Source of the DNA: Cyclina sinensis
Taxonomy: Eukaryota; Mollusca; Bivalvia; Venerida; Veneridae
Direction of reading: 5' to 3'
DNA: 64,000 nt
Assembly: GCA_012932295.1 (NCBI GenBank)
Contig: JAAONU010000001.1
Location: 39,728,780 to 39,792,779, forward strand
Shown here: positions 15,001-27,800 of the stretch, one piece after another
How positions within the stretch are numbered: the stretch's first letter is position 1
Layout: each line of letters starts with the position of its first letter
The notes under the pieces: model-generated
The model's input: only the letters and a program-made list of their open reading frames with translations
What the model was told of the DNA's origin: nothing
The model's database searches: none
Program-made: the position numbers and the translations under genes

Positions 15001-18000
15001 TTTTAATAAATGAAAGGTCCAAAGCTGGATTGTATGGCGAGAAATTATATTGTAATACACTATGAAAAAAGTGAAGTACTTACAAATATTGTATGCTTTC
15101 TTTGGGTTGAGAATACTGACTTCTGTCTTCTTTTCTGGAAGCTCTAGAATAAATAGTTAAAAGAATGTACACTTTGTACAGATAGGTTATACCCTGCATG
15201 TTCCAAAACTATTTACATGGTATTACTTTGAGCAATATATGTTTTCTTAAGACTTGAATATTTAGGCTGAAAAAAACACAGTTTGATGACTTAAAGTAAG
15301 AGTACTGAAAGTTTTAACCCTGAACATGCTGAAATTTTGTAATGGATTTGCCCAGCTTTGAATTTGGAACAGTCCATTCAAAGTTTAAGGGATTTCAATA
15401 TCAAAATACAAAAACTGAGCTGACCAACAGTATAGAGCCTGGTCAGACTGCACGGATGTGCAGGCTGGCCTGGCTCTATACTGGTGGCAAAGGCTAATCA
15501 CTTTTGGTTCCAGCACGTTAAGGGTTAAGACAGGATCATTCAAACATAAAAATGTTCTGTTTGCTGGATATGAACTCCTTTGAATTTGAAAAAATAACCT
15601 CAAACTGCTTAAAACTGCGGACAAGTACATTTAATTAAAAGGCTGAAATGTCAATTATCCTTGTATATGATTGTATTTTGTTAGCTTATGAAAATTATAT
15701 ACAAACTAACAATTGTTATACTAAACAAAGCTTTGTTAATTTTGCAAAACAAGTTACACTGAAGGGTTTAAGTATTAATTAAGATCTACAAATTTTGCTA
15801 CACAAGTAAATATAAAGGGGTAAGTTTATCTAAACCACTACAGGCATATATTTATGGGTTAGTCATATTTAAAACAAGAGGGCCATGATGGCCCTGGATC
15901 GCTCACCTGATTACTTTGGCTGTAGGTTTGCTGTTAAGCAGTATTTCATTTTTTAATTGAAAATATATAAGTGCCTACAAACCAAATATGTAAAATATCA
16001 GTCAATAAATAAAGGCTCTATGACGGAAAGTAAAAATATCTATTATAAGCTATGGTGACCTTGACCTTGACCCAGTGACCTCAAACCCTACCCATGGGTA
16101 GAGGTCCATGCAAGGAACCTATATATTGAATATCCTAGATATTGGTCTATAAATGAAGGCTCTATGAGGTACAGTAATTAAATCTATTTTTAGCCTCCAT
16201 GACCTTTAACCTACATGTAATCTAATTATTTGCTTCATGCCAAATTTTAAAATTCTAGGCCTTGTGGTTTAAGACAAGAAGATTTTTAAAGATTTCCTGT
16301 TTTACATATTAAGGGCCCCCGGGGCGGGGCAAATTTTGACCCCAGGGCCAACGTTTAAACAATTGGTAAAGGTTCATAACACAATACTCAACACCAAATA
16401 TCTAAGGTCTAGACCTATTTGTTTTGGAGAAAAATTAATTTTCATGTTTCTCCTATATAAATCTATGTAAACCAAGGGAACCCTGGGGCGTGGCCAATTT
16501 TGACCCAGGGAACATAATTTGAACAAACTTGGTAGACATCCACTAGACAATGCTACATACCAAATATCTAAGCTGTAGGCATTGAGGTTTCCAGTAAGAA
16601 GATTTTTAAAAATTGCCTTTTTTACATATTAAGGGCCCCCAGAGAGGGGCCAATTTTGACCCCGGGGCCAACATATAAACAATACTGGTAAAGGTTCTCT
16701 ACACAATACTCCACACCAAATATCTAAGGTCTAGTCCTACGAGTTTCGGAGAAAAATGATTTTTCATGTTTTTCCTATATGTAAACCAAGAGAACCCTGG
16801 GGCGTGGCCAATTTTGACCCAGGGAACATAATTTGAACAAACTTGATAGACATCCACTAGACAATTCTACATACCAAATATCTAAGGTGTAGGCATTGAG
16901 GTTTCCAGTAAGAAGACTTTGAAAGATTTTATTTTTTACATATAAAGGGCCCCCGGGGCGGGGCCAATTTTGATGCCGGGGCCAACATATAAACAATACT
17001 GGTAAAGGTTCTCTACCAAATATCTAAGGTGTAGGCATTGAGGTTTCAAGTAAGAAGATTTTTAAAGATTGCCTTTTTTACTTATTAAGGCCCCCCCCCC
17101 CCAGGCGGGGCCAATTTTGACCCCTGGGCCAACATATAAACAATACTGGTAAAGGTTCTCTACACAATACTCCACACCAAATATCTCAGGTCTAGTCCTA
17201 TGAGTTTCGGAGAAAAATGATTTTTCATGTTTTTCCTATATAACTATATGTAAACCAAGAGAACCCTGGGGCGTGGCCAATTTTGACCCAGGGGATATAA
17301 TTTGAACAAACTTGGTAGACATCCTTTAGACAATGCTACATATTAAATATCTAAGCTGTAGGCATTTTGGTTTCTGAGAAGAAGATTTTTAAAGATTTCC
17401 TATATAAGTCTATGTAAAATGAAGTGACCCCTGGGGCGGGGCCAATTTTGACCCCAGGGAAATAATTTGAATAATTTTTGTAGAGTTCCATTAGAGGGTG
17501 CTAAATGCCAAATATCTAAGCTCTAGGCCTTGTGGTTTCAGACAAGAAGATTTTTAAAGTTTTTCCTTTAGGTTGCTATGGCAATCAGAGTTCTGCATGG
17601 AATTGATTTCTTTGAACAATTTTGGAAGAGCTTCATGCAAGGAACATCCACATGGCAAGTTTCATCAACTTTGGCCCAGTGGTTTCAGAGGCGATGTTGT
17701 TTGAATGAAAAGTTTACGGAAGGACGGACGCCAGAAAAATTGCGATCACAAAAGCTCACCTTGTCACTCTGTGACAGGTGAGCTAAAAAGAAGAAAACCA
17801 TAACCATACCCTCTCTCTTCTTGCACTGCCAGGGGCTGTTTTATAATACACATAATACTGATACTGCTCATTATATACAATTACAATGTTACCATTACAT
17901 GTTGAGTCCAGTTATATAATTAGCCAAAACTTAGCCATTGAGTACCATCATGAAAAGGATGATTACACTTTGTTGCTATGGTAAATTGTGACTTCAATAA

Positions 18001-18801
18001 ATACTGACTATGTATATTGTACACAGAAATCATAAATACGAGTTCCTAGTACTTTGGTTAAAGTGGTAACCAGTATCACAAATGACCTTGACCTATGACA
18101 CAATTCAAAGTTAATGGGTGTCAGCAAATAACTATAAAACTAAATAAATAGGTCAAAGAACAGTATGCTTAAACTATTAGGATAATCTACATGGTTTGGT
18201 ACATCACATACTCAAGCAGCCAATGAAAAAATTCAAGCCAAGAATTCTATTCCACACCATGCTATAATTGTATACAACTTATACTTTTCAGTGCCGACAG
18301 TCTATGTTTAACACAAGTACATTGTGAGCGCCATCTTTCACAGTCATCTTTCTGGTCTGTATGAAAAAATTCCTTAAAGATTAATCTCAGAGTTCAGGAT
18401 AAGAAAACATATTGTTAAATCAAGTAAGGTTCAAACACACCAAGTTCTTAATTGTCAGTGGTTGAGTGTTTTTGGAGGGGAAAAGGACGAGTGAAAGGTA
18501 GGTGATGTACATAATTTGCATTTAGAATATATTTTAAAATGTCAATTATTTTACTACTTGCAAACTTTCATTTTCTAAGAGATAGAAAGTTCGATAGATT
18601 GTCATGATTTCATGGTGTCTGTTTAACAGCAAAATTAGCTTAAGTTTGATCATGAATCATCTTGAAATGATTACGTCTGCTGCAACGCACAATTTTTGTG
18701 AGCCTGTCAATATACTTACTCTGTCTAGGAGATTTGGTTGAGAAATACTGTTCCAGCTCTAGATATCTCACTACATCCTGCAGGTCTGTTGTTTCCCCAA
18801 T
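81..18801 (-). CDS. GRID2IP: Exons 19-28: FH2 actin-nucleation domain, C-terminus cut by window edge
   Basis: Ten exons: 18801-18720, 15143-15084, 14839-14712, 14105-14037, 9873-9787, 9444-9376, 6252-6166, 2892-2763, 1670-1618, 326-81. In order they encode the FH2 landmarks: LEQYFSTK; VSILNPKKAYNI then ILLGHLKLSLSEIRQALYLL; MEQLDSYNGDIEELSRPDRF; MSRVPGYEQRLKALVFKGNF; HLQYIRKASLELRHSKKLSK; FILAMGNYMNQGNQRVGEAA; FLHVLAEAVFNKFPELVAVG; SNVLLNQELQDLRKVLQ; and VQYFGEDPKKVTTTELFGVF. The GNYMN motif of the dimer post region is intact. About 360 residues are present; a complete FH2 is near 400, so the missing end is small. Exon 26 uses a weak donor (AAAT/gtaatt) but the junction restores the expected frame. 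Confidence 0.9.
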
Positions 18802-21800
18802 CTGAGATATTTTACAAATACTTACTGAGAAAAGCAAATACTGGTATGAATAATAAATACAAGATAATAATTATCTTCATATGTCTGATGTTCCAATTTG
18901 TTGATCTGGCCTGAGGGCATTTGCATTATAGCTGGAAAGCGGCTCTGCCAAATGCATTAGCCTGAGGGCTGGATTGCCTTATCTGAATCTCAAATACATG
19001 TGTAAGAAAGATAGTTTTCTAGCATGCAATTTTATTATATCTTCAGAGCAAAACTCTCTATTATATCTTCACAGCAAAACTCTCTAAACAAATATCTGAT
19101 TACATCAGTGTGGCTGTACACAGTCTGTCAAATGTCTGCATTCCTGATCTTTAGAAAAGCTAAAGTGAAGTCACAATTTTAGTCTATGGTAAAAAATATT
19201 TACAATATTTTTTCTGGTTGTCAACAATTTATTATCATCATAAAACCAAATCAAACTTATCAATCTGATAGTGTACCTGCTCCCAGACTGTGTTCTCCAC
19301 CCCTTGTTGGTCCAATTTCTCCCAGTTTATTCTCTTCACATTCATCTGGGTCTTGTCTGGGGAGCTGGTACCTGGTACAGGGGGTGCAGGTGGAGGAGGA
19401 GCCACTGAAAATGCAGGAAACATGATTACCTGCCAGTACCAAACAAATTCTGCAACCAGGTTGAAAATACATTTTCTTGAGGAAGTCAGTCACTTTGCAA
19501 ATTTTTTTAATGCGACAAATCATGACAGCCAAAGAGAAACTTGAATGGCCTTTACTTGAAAATGTTATGTAGACATTGAATACTTGACTTGATTTGAAGA
19601 TTAGTTAAAACACCAGGTGGCCACAGTCATTCGAAGAAAGTTACTATGAGCTAGTTTGTACAAGAATACCAGTAAACTAATGTTGCTTTTAAGGGTAATG
19701 GTTTCATTTTCAGTGATATTTTCCTTTGGTATCAATTTTATGACTGTGAGAAATGACAAAAAAATAACATTTTATGTTAGCTCTATTTCACATTGTTATA
19801 ATGAAGATGGGATAAAAATACCAACATACCTGGAGGTGGGGGAGGAGGTGGTGGTGGTACTTGCAGAGTTGCCTCCCCATTCACCGAGGGTGCCACCCTG
19901 GAATCAGCAGGTGTTTTTCTCCCAGAATCCTCTGCATGTTTTAGATCTGTCACCTCTGCTGCCACTGCAGCATCCAGCTGCCTCAGGGCTGTCAAGGCAT
20001 GTCTGTTAAATGTGTCTCCTAATAAAATAATTATCAATAACTTGCATTATATAATTCTCTAAAGACAAAGACTGGCTCTTTGATTAGAAATGAAAAAGGC
20101 ATTTTTGTTTTAGCTCTTTGCTTCTTGAAATATTGTAGAATAAATAACTGTTGCATATGAGTATTTTTTTCTATTAAAGCCTACATTAATTTTTTTTCTG
20201 GTAAGTTTTTGTTAATAATATCCAAATGACAAGGAAATTTAAGAGCTATGTGAGAGCAGGGTGTAGGTCTAAAAAGTTTGATGTTACAAAGATTTTCTTT
20301 TTTTTTTTAGGATAAATTACCTTTTTTTCATTTGAATGCCAACATTACCATGAAAGTTAAACTGAATCAAAATTAACATCCGTCTCAATAAATTGTGTCA
20401 AAGTTATTTCTGTTGGCATCTGCATTGTCCCATAATATTTCATCATTTATGATCAATATATTAATATTCTTTGGCAGACAGGTAAATTTCATCTAAAATT
20501 TTCAAGGTAATGAATTATATTGGCATTTATGATCTAAGGAAGAACAAAATTTGTAAAGTGAGGAAGCAAAATTTGTCAGGTATTTTGTTGTGATGAAAAC
20601 CATGCACCTGTGCAAAATTGCTTAGACTCAGGCACAGGTCTACCTAATTCAGAAAAAGTTCCAAACTATCTTTTATCACACCTATTCAGAAATGTAAATG
20701 TTACAGCATGAAAGTTATACAAGATATGATTTGTCAATGAAACATGGATTACAAATGATTCCACCTTTTTAAAGAGTAACACTCGGGGCCTGGTTGATTT
20801 TGAAGTCTCATCAAGGGCATTTGCTTTACTTGCAATTTTTTATAGCTGCAAAGTGGAAATGCTTTCCAATGCTTCAAAAATGTGCAAAAGTTATGTTGTT
20901 GCAAAATTATGTTGTAAATGTGGATAATGATATTCCAATAACAAACCATTAGATGAGTCAAAGCTAATCAAAATAAATGTACTCAAATAAGTTCATATCA
21001 AGCTAATCTTCTGAATAGTCAATATCAGCCTTCCAACAACTGTATGTCTGTCTTATGAATGGGTCTGCATTTGTGGTTGAAATTTTATAAATAAGTCATG
21101 GCAGGAAACCACAATGCTTAGTATTTTCAGAAACCCCCTCAGCCAGTTTAGGTTTTGCACTGTTTTTTTTTTTTTTTTTTACTAACCAAAATGTACAATT
21201 TTTTAACCTTAAAATACACTCTTGCAACAAGAGGGCCATGATAGCACTAGAATGCACACCTGAATACTTTGCCTTTGGGTCTGCTGTTGAGCAAACATCA
21301 AAAGCTTTTTTAAGATTCTCCCTATATAAATCTATATGAATTCAAGTGACGCCCAGGGTATAGCCAATTTTCACTCAAGGGGCATATTTGAACAAACTTG
21401 GTAGACGACCTCTAGCTGATGCTCCATTAAAACTATCTAAGTTCTAGGATTTGTGGTTTGAGACAAGAAGTTTTTTTAAAACTCTGCCTATATAAGCCTA
21501 TGTAAAATCAACTGGCCCCAAGGGCAGGGTCAAATTTGACCCTAGGTTTGTAATTTGAACAAACTTGGTAGAGGTTCACTAGACAACACTACATACCAAA
21601 TCTTAAGGCTCAGGCCCTTGTCGTTTCAGACAAGAAGATTTTCAAAGTTTTCCCTATATAAGCCTATGTAAAATCAATTGATCCCCCGGGCAGGGCCAAA
21701 ATTTGACCCTAGGGGTATAATTTGAACAAATATGGTAGAGGTCCACTAGGCAACGCTACATACCAAATCTTATGGCTCAGGGCCTTGTCGTTTCAGACAA

Positions 21801-24800
21801 AAAGATTTTCAAAGTTTTTCTTTTCTGTTGCCACAGCAACCAGAGTTCTTGATGGAATTCAATTCTTTGAACAACTTTGGTAGAGCTTCATGCAAGGAAT
21901 ATCCCAGGCATGTTTCTTCAATGTTGGTTTAGGGGTTTAGGAGAAGAAGTCGTTCTAGTCAAATTGCTGACGATGCACGACGCCTGACACACGCCGACAG
22001 GCACAGGACAATCAATGATCCCAATAGCTCACCCTTGAGCACTTTGTGCTCAGGTTAGCTAAAAATGCCATTGGCAATTTTGTTGAGCACTTGTGCTAAC
22101 ACAGTATAGCTTTTAAGGTGACTGGCTCACTCAATTTTATGCTATAATTCTAAGACTTGGGATTACCAGCACATTTACGGTCTGCATTGAGTACAATTAG
22201 GAAAAACTTCAAGCACAAACTGTGATATGAAAAGAAAGATCAGTGTAAGGAATCTATAATTTACCTCCCATTTTGGCAAATTTGGAAGCCAGTAGTTGTG
22301 CATTGGTCCTTTTTTGTGATTCACTTTCTTGGTCACTCTCTGTTCCAATGGTCATGAAGTCTGGTGAAATTTTAACACCATCCTCCTCAGAACTGCTGTG
22401 CACAAATAAACTTGGTGGATATTTTTGTGCACTTTCATTTTCAGAGTTACTCAATCCCATAAAATTTGATGGAAATTTCACCCTAGGTTCACTGTCACTA
22501 AATTTAAGTCTAGTACTACCATTTGACACAGATGAAAGTAGTCCCATCTCTAACTTTTGTGCTTCCTGTGGGCTAAACATACGCTGACCTGGACTGAATC
22601 CAGATGCATTAGGTGAGGTCAAGGTCATTGGATATGTCTGGCCTGGTAGCTGTATGCTGATTGGTGAACGTAATGAGTGTTCCTGGAGTTGGCGTTCAAT
22701 TGGAATTACTGTAACATACTTGTAGTGGTCCTGATCTATCTCTGAAATGGAGGTATAGAAACACTGCTGTCATTAGTCTTCTTTTGTTCTTTTCAATGCC
22801 CTACAAAAGATATATCAGAGATACCATCATGTAGTTCATAAATTTTTTCCTTCAAAGCACTACCAATGCAAGATTTCTACCATCAATAAAAATTAGCATA
22901 AGCATAGTGTAACTTGGTACAATAAAGTTCAAAACCTTCAATCAATATCAATGTGAAACTACATGTTAGTTTATGTGTTAGTGACTTTAGCTCCCTTTAA
23001 ATGGAGGAAATGAAAACAAAATAAAAAAATATGTATTCCACCAAAAACTTATCACAGAAAAAAAAACAGTTGAAAGTATCTGAAATAAATATTTGTTTGT
23101 TTCTATTGGTGTTCACTACGAGTTTCAACCTCTACTAAGACGTGTTCCTAGGCAACCAACCAGTTTACTCACCAGTTTACTGATCAATCTGACTGCTTCC
23201 TTACTTCAATCAGAGGTAAGGGACAAAAAACCTGTAGACGCATAATCTGAGATCAATTTATCACAGAGAAATCTAGCTGGCCCTAGTGGGATTTGAACCA
23301 AAGAGCCCTGGATTGACAATCCAAAACTCTACCAACTGAGCTAGCCAGACCAACTGAAATAACTGAAAAACCTAATTCTTTTAATACCTGGGCTTTGTCC
23401 TTTAGTGAGGAATTCTTTGACTTCCTGTACAGCTCTTCTTGTCTCTGCCAGCTCCTTGATGATGGACAGATCCAGTCCCCCTAGAGAGTTGGGCACTAGA
23501 CAAAATGATAATGACTTTTACATTAGGTAAAAAGAAAAATGCTTAAGCTAAAATAGAATGAACTTGTCAGGCAGCTGATGCCTCCTACAGTTAGACAATG
23601 AATTTTTTTTTTTGAGCTGAGAGGCAAGGCATCTGCATTCATCATATGATGGTGAATTTTTTCAATGGGTTTTGATGAAATACCAGTAGAAGTGTCTTAT
23701 ATGTCATTAAATGTGACAGTTTTCAATATAGATGAATTGTTGAAATCAAACAGCAGCTCATAGATACTAAATATCCTTCAATGTATGAGCATATCATTCT
23801 TTCAATTACAACAACAAAATTTCTCCAACAGGTGTTACGAAAAGAAAGTCTGTAGCAGAAAGATGCAATATATTTTTGAATACACCACCCAGAATGGGAT
23901 TTGAACTCTGATCTTTCCCCATAGAAGACCAACACTCTCACTACTGAGCCAAAGAATTGATTCCCTGATGCAGTTGTCAGAGGATATATTTATACAATTA
24001 TAGGAAGGTATGCACTAGACCATAACACTGGTAAAATAGTTGGCACTCAGCATAGCATAAGAAAGTGAAAAATGACAAGTTATTTTTGGACTGCAAACCA
24101 GAAGAAATCAAAACTAGTGAAACAGACAAGAAATGGAGGACAGTGTCTGGTGAACAGAAAGCCAAACACCTGATTTTGAGATAGTTGGTTCAAATCCCAC
24201 CAGGCTGAGGGTATTTGATGAATTTTCCCACTGCACACTTTTGGGACAAATATTGGTTTGAATCAAGGAAACAGTCGCTGAGCTGGATTAATATAAGTTG
24301 CATGGTCTTTCCCAATAAATGTATATAGATAAAGATAAATTCAAACTAAACAAGATAGCTGAAGACAGATTTTGATGTTAACATTGTTTATTTAATGTCA
24401 TTTATTTCATCTACCGTATTAAACCCTTAATATAAAAGCTTTCACTTAGAAGAAAACGAAAATGCTTGGGTTGTCTTTGTGCTTCAAGAGAAGATCACAG
24501 AAATGGTAGCTATAAAACTAACAACAGGCAGAAGACTTCGATGCCTTACCATCAGGTTTAGTATGTATTTTTCTGTCTCCAGTCCTCAGCATCAAATCAT
24601 GCTCCTCATCAGATGACGTGTATGGCTGAAATATTTGATCTACCTTTATACATAAACTTTTTTTTTCTACGTTCTCATCCTAATGCTTTAAGTGAATGAA
24701 AACTTTACTTAGAAGCTAGCATGAGTTAAACTACAAGCAAAAGTCTGCACTGGATATTTTCACCTGGAATAGTTACCTATAACAAAACTATCTATTCTTT

Positions 24801-27800
24801 TGTATAGAATCTTTACCCCTTGCATTAACTATTATTGTATTGTGTTAACGTTTCATTCTTTCTTTTGACACCTTGAATACAGAGTTCTATCCACTGCATG
24901 CTTTGTTATTATCAGCTGCATTTTCCTTAGCACTGTAAACATGGGGTGATTTTATGAAACAAATACATATCTGAATTTTCATTAAATGGTAAACCAAATA
25001 GTCGAGCCTTCTGATAATAGTTACTACAAGACAGCATTCATTATAAAGTTGCAGTGGCAGGCTTTTGAGGTTAAAAATGTGACATAATATATGTTTAAAC
25101 TTACATGAGGATGTTTTGAAGCTGTTTTCTTCTGTGCTGAACTATCTGAAATGATCAAGAAATTTGTCAAAACAAAAATTTACAAGTAAAACATCTATTT
25201 CTGTCAACAATCTGTTTATGATCTAAGACTGCATAAAACTGTATCATTGGCAGCATTTTTCAAAATGTAGGTTCTTTCATGATTTTCATTACAAGGTACT
25301 GTTCTGCTGTAGTAAAATCTTAATTCATCTAGTATCAAGAACTCTAAAATCCACTCAACTATGTACATTGTAGTCCCATTCTTTTGGAATTATGCAGCAA
25401 AAAAAGCAGTTCTGTTGAAACACCAAAACATGGTACACTAAAAGAAGCGTTTTGGCATATAAAAATTGATATTATGATATGCCATAGAGTTAGCCTCTAC
25501 AAATTGTGATTAAACTTTACAGTTCTTATCAAACATTATAATGTCATGTATTCCTACCCATGTTTGTGGTTGTCACTGTCTGTTTACCACCAACTCTCTG
25601 CCGAACTACATCCTGATGCATTTGTGTTAATAAGGGTATTATGTACATCCACAGCGTTCTTTTTGAAGGTGTGTCCAAAATGGCATCCAGATCCTCAATT
25701 AAGTTGTCAACATTTCTGAAAAAAATAACAAGAAGTCAATGCCTCCTCCAGATGATACTCTTCTTCTATGTTTGAAAGAAGACAGTACCACTGTATAACA
25801 GTTATGATTAAGAACAAGAGGCCCTTCTTTTATGTTTGAAAGAAGAAAGTACCATTTTGGCACAGAACAAGAGGTCCAAGAAGATACACATCTGTGATTA
25901 ACTGCTGAAGTTAAGCTAAAAGCAACAATGTTTTGAATCTGTCTTAACTCTGACAATAAATCATCTTACAACATCACATTTTTACATTTCTGTAACAATT
26001 CTTCTGGATGTTTGTGAGATCTAGCACTGTTTAACATTCTGACCATATACATAATACAATGTACTTGACGCTACAAACTAACAATTAAAACCTTTAATGG
26101 ATAAAAAGCAAATGAAATAACCACCTATTTTCTGAGTATAATTGTAGAGCTTTCTTCAGCATGGACCGTTCTCGGGAAGTGAGGAGATATTCTACTTGCT
26201 GTTGAAATGAGGAAATTTTAACACTTGACTTCCCAGAGCCCCATCTGGACATATTTGTAGTATCTCCTGTAACCATGGTAACAGATTTACAATTTGGTGC
26301 AAATTCGTATAGAGAACAAAGGATGTTTTGTTTATTACAATTATTAAAATCAACTAGTGCTTTTTTTGGTAAATTTTTGAAACAACATATCAAAGAAATT
26401 TCTTAGTCCTCTGTGTCATTTTGTAAAACAAAACTCGTCAAGAAGAAAGCCTGAAAAGGATTACAATTGCTAAGTATTAGCCATCTATAGATTATTTCCT
26501 CCTTGTACAAAGTCATATTGTGTAAAATAATTGAGCAAAAAGCTTTTAAATTATATAATATATACTGATATTATATTAAAGAGAATGTAAATTCTGACAG
26601 TGTGTATTTGCTCAGTACTACTCGTACTTTTCAGCTAATCTTTTATTCTGCTTGCTAATCAGAGCAAAAAGTTTTACATTAATGTTAAAAGCCAAGCTCT
26701 TACCTCGATCTAATTCCAACTTCTCCATACATTCTGCAGGAAAAATTTAATCAGATATAAAAAAAATTAATTTGATTACCTAAAACATTGCACAGTCCTA
26801 CTGAAAGGCCTATGCAAGCTTTAAGTAAAATAATATATAAAGTTACTTACAAGAGATCTTTGAACAACAATATAGGATCCATTGCCATTGCTCTTAATTA
26901 CGAGTAAATAGTAAAAGTCATAGTGAGCAGGCAGTTAACTATCATTCCTGGGAATGACCAGTGCTAGACTCCTAATCTCTGTGAGAAAGTGCCAACTTGG
27001 AAAGACTGATCAAATGACAGGAGCTAATCCTAATACTTCTACTACAAATGGTAGGGTGGAGGGAGGGGGGTGAGAGAAATAAAACTAATTTGAGCTACAT
27101 AGACCTGCTAAAAAGACCTCTCAAAACTGGTCTTCTTACTGAATTGGCCTTAATAGAAAACCTCATTTTTTCAGTTTTATACTTTAGTTCCTTCAAATTG
27201 CTAAGGATGGTTTTGAAATAATGAAAGATGCCTTTATTAGTGAGCTTTCACTGTATTTCTAGTCACTGTAATCAGACTTGTTTAATAATTCCAAAATTAA
27301 TGAACTGTGTATTACCTAGAAGTATATTTCTGGGTAGTGAGATTTGGTTGATACAATACTGTTGGTGTGGTGTGGATAATCTAGCCAGTAAAAACATCCA
27401 TAATGTCTTCTTGGAGGGTGTGTCCAGCACAGCAGACACTGACTCAAACAATTCTACTACATTACTGTAAAGAAAATAAACAAAAAGTAAGTTGCCAGAA
27501 ATCACAGGAGACCAATATTCCTCGGCAACAACAACAACAACATGTTTGACAATGGTTAAGTATCATAAGAGTATGCCACATGAAAAACTACCGAAGGGTG
27601 TTAGCTGTGAGATGCCTCAACTATGAGTAACACAGAAAATGTCTTAAGATTTTAGAAATTTCAGCTGGGCTCATTCAAAATTAAAAATGTAGTTTTTGCA
27701 GCATATGTTTCTGTAACTGAATCATGGGAACAGAGAACAGCCATCCAATAAATCAATAGTCATATCTGTCAAGAAGTTTCCTACTTCAACAATTTGTTTT

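Noticed and set aside
22273..22587. Plus-strand 104-codon ORF antisense to the large linker exon
   Set aside because: The minus strand fits the formin splice pattern and composition; the plus ORF is a shadow with no neighbours.
23277..23350. Functional tRNA gene with GTC anticodon
   Set aside because: T stem mismatches and a displaced acceptor stem; it does not resemble a normal tRNA-Asp, and similar heads nearby indicate SINE remnants.
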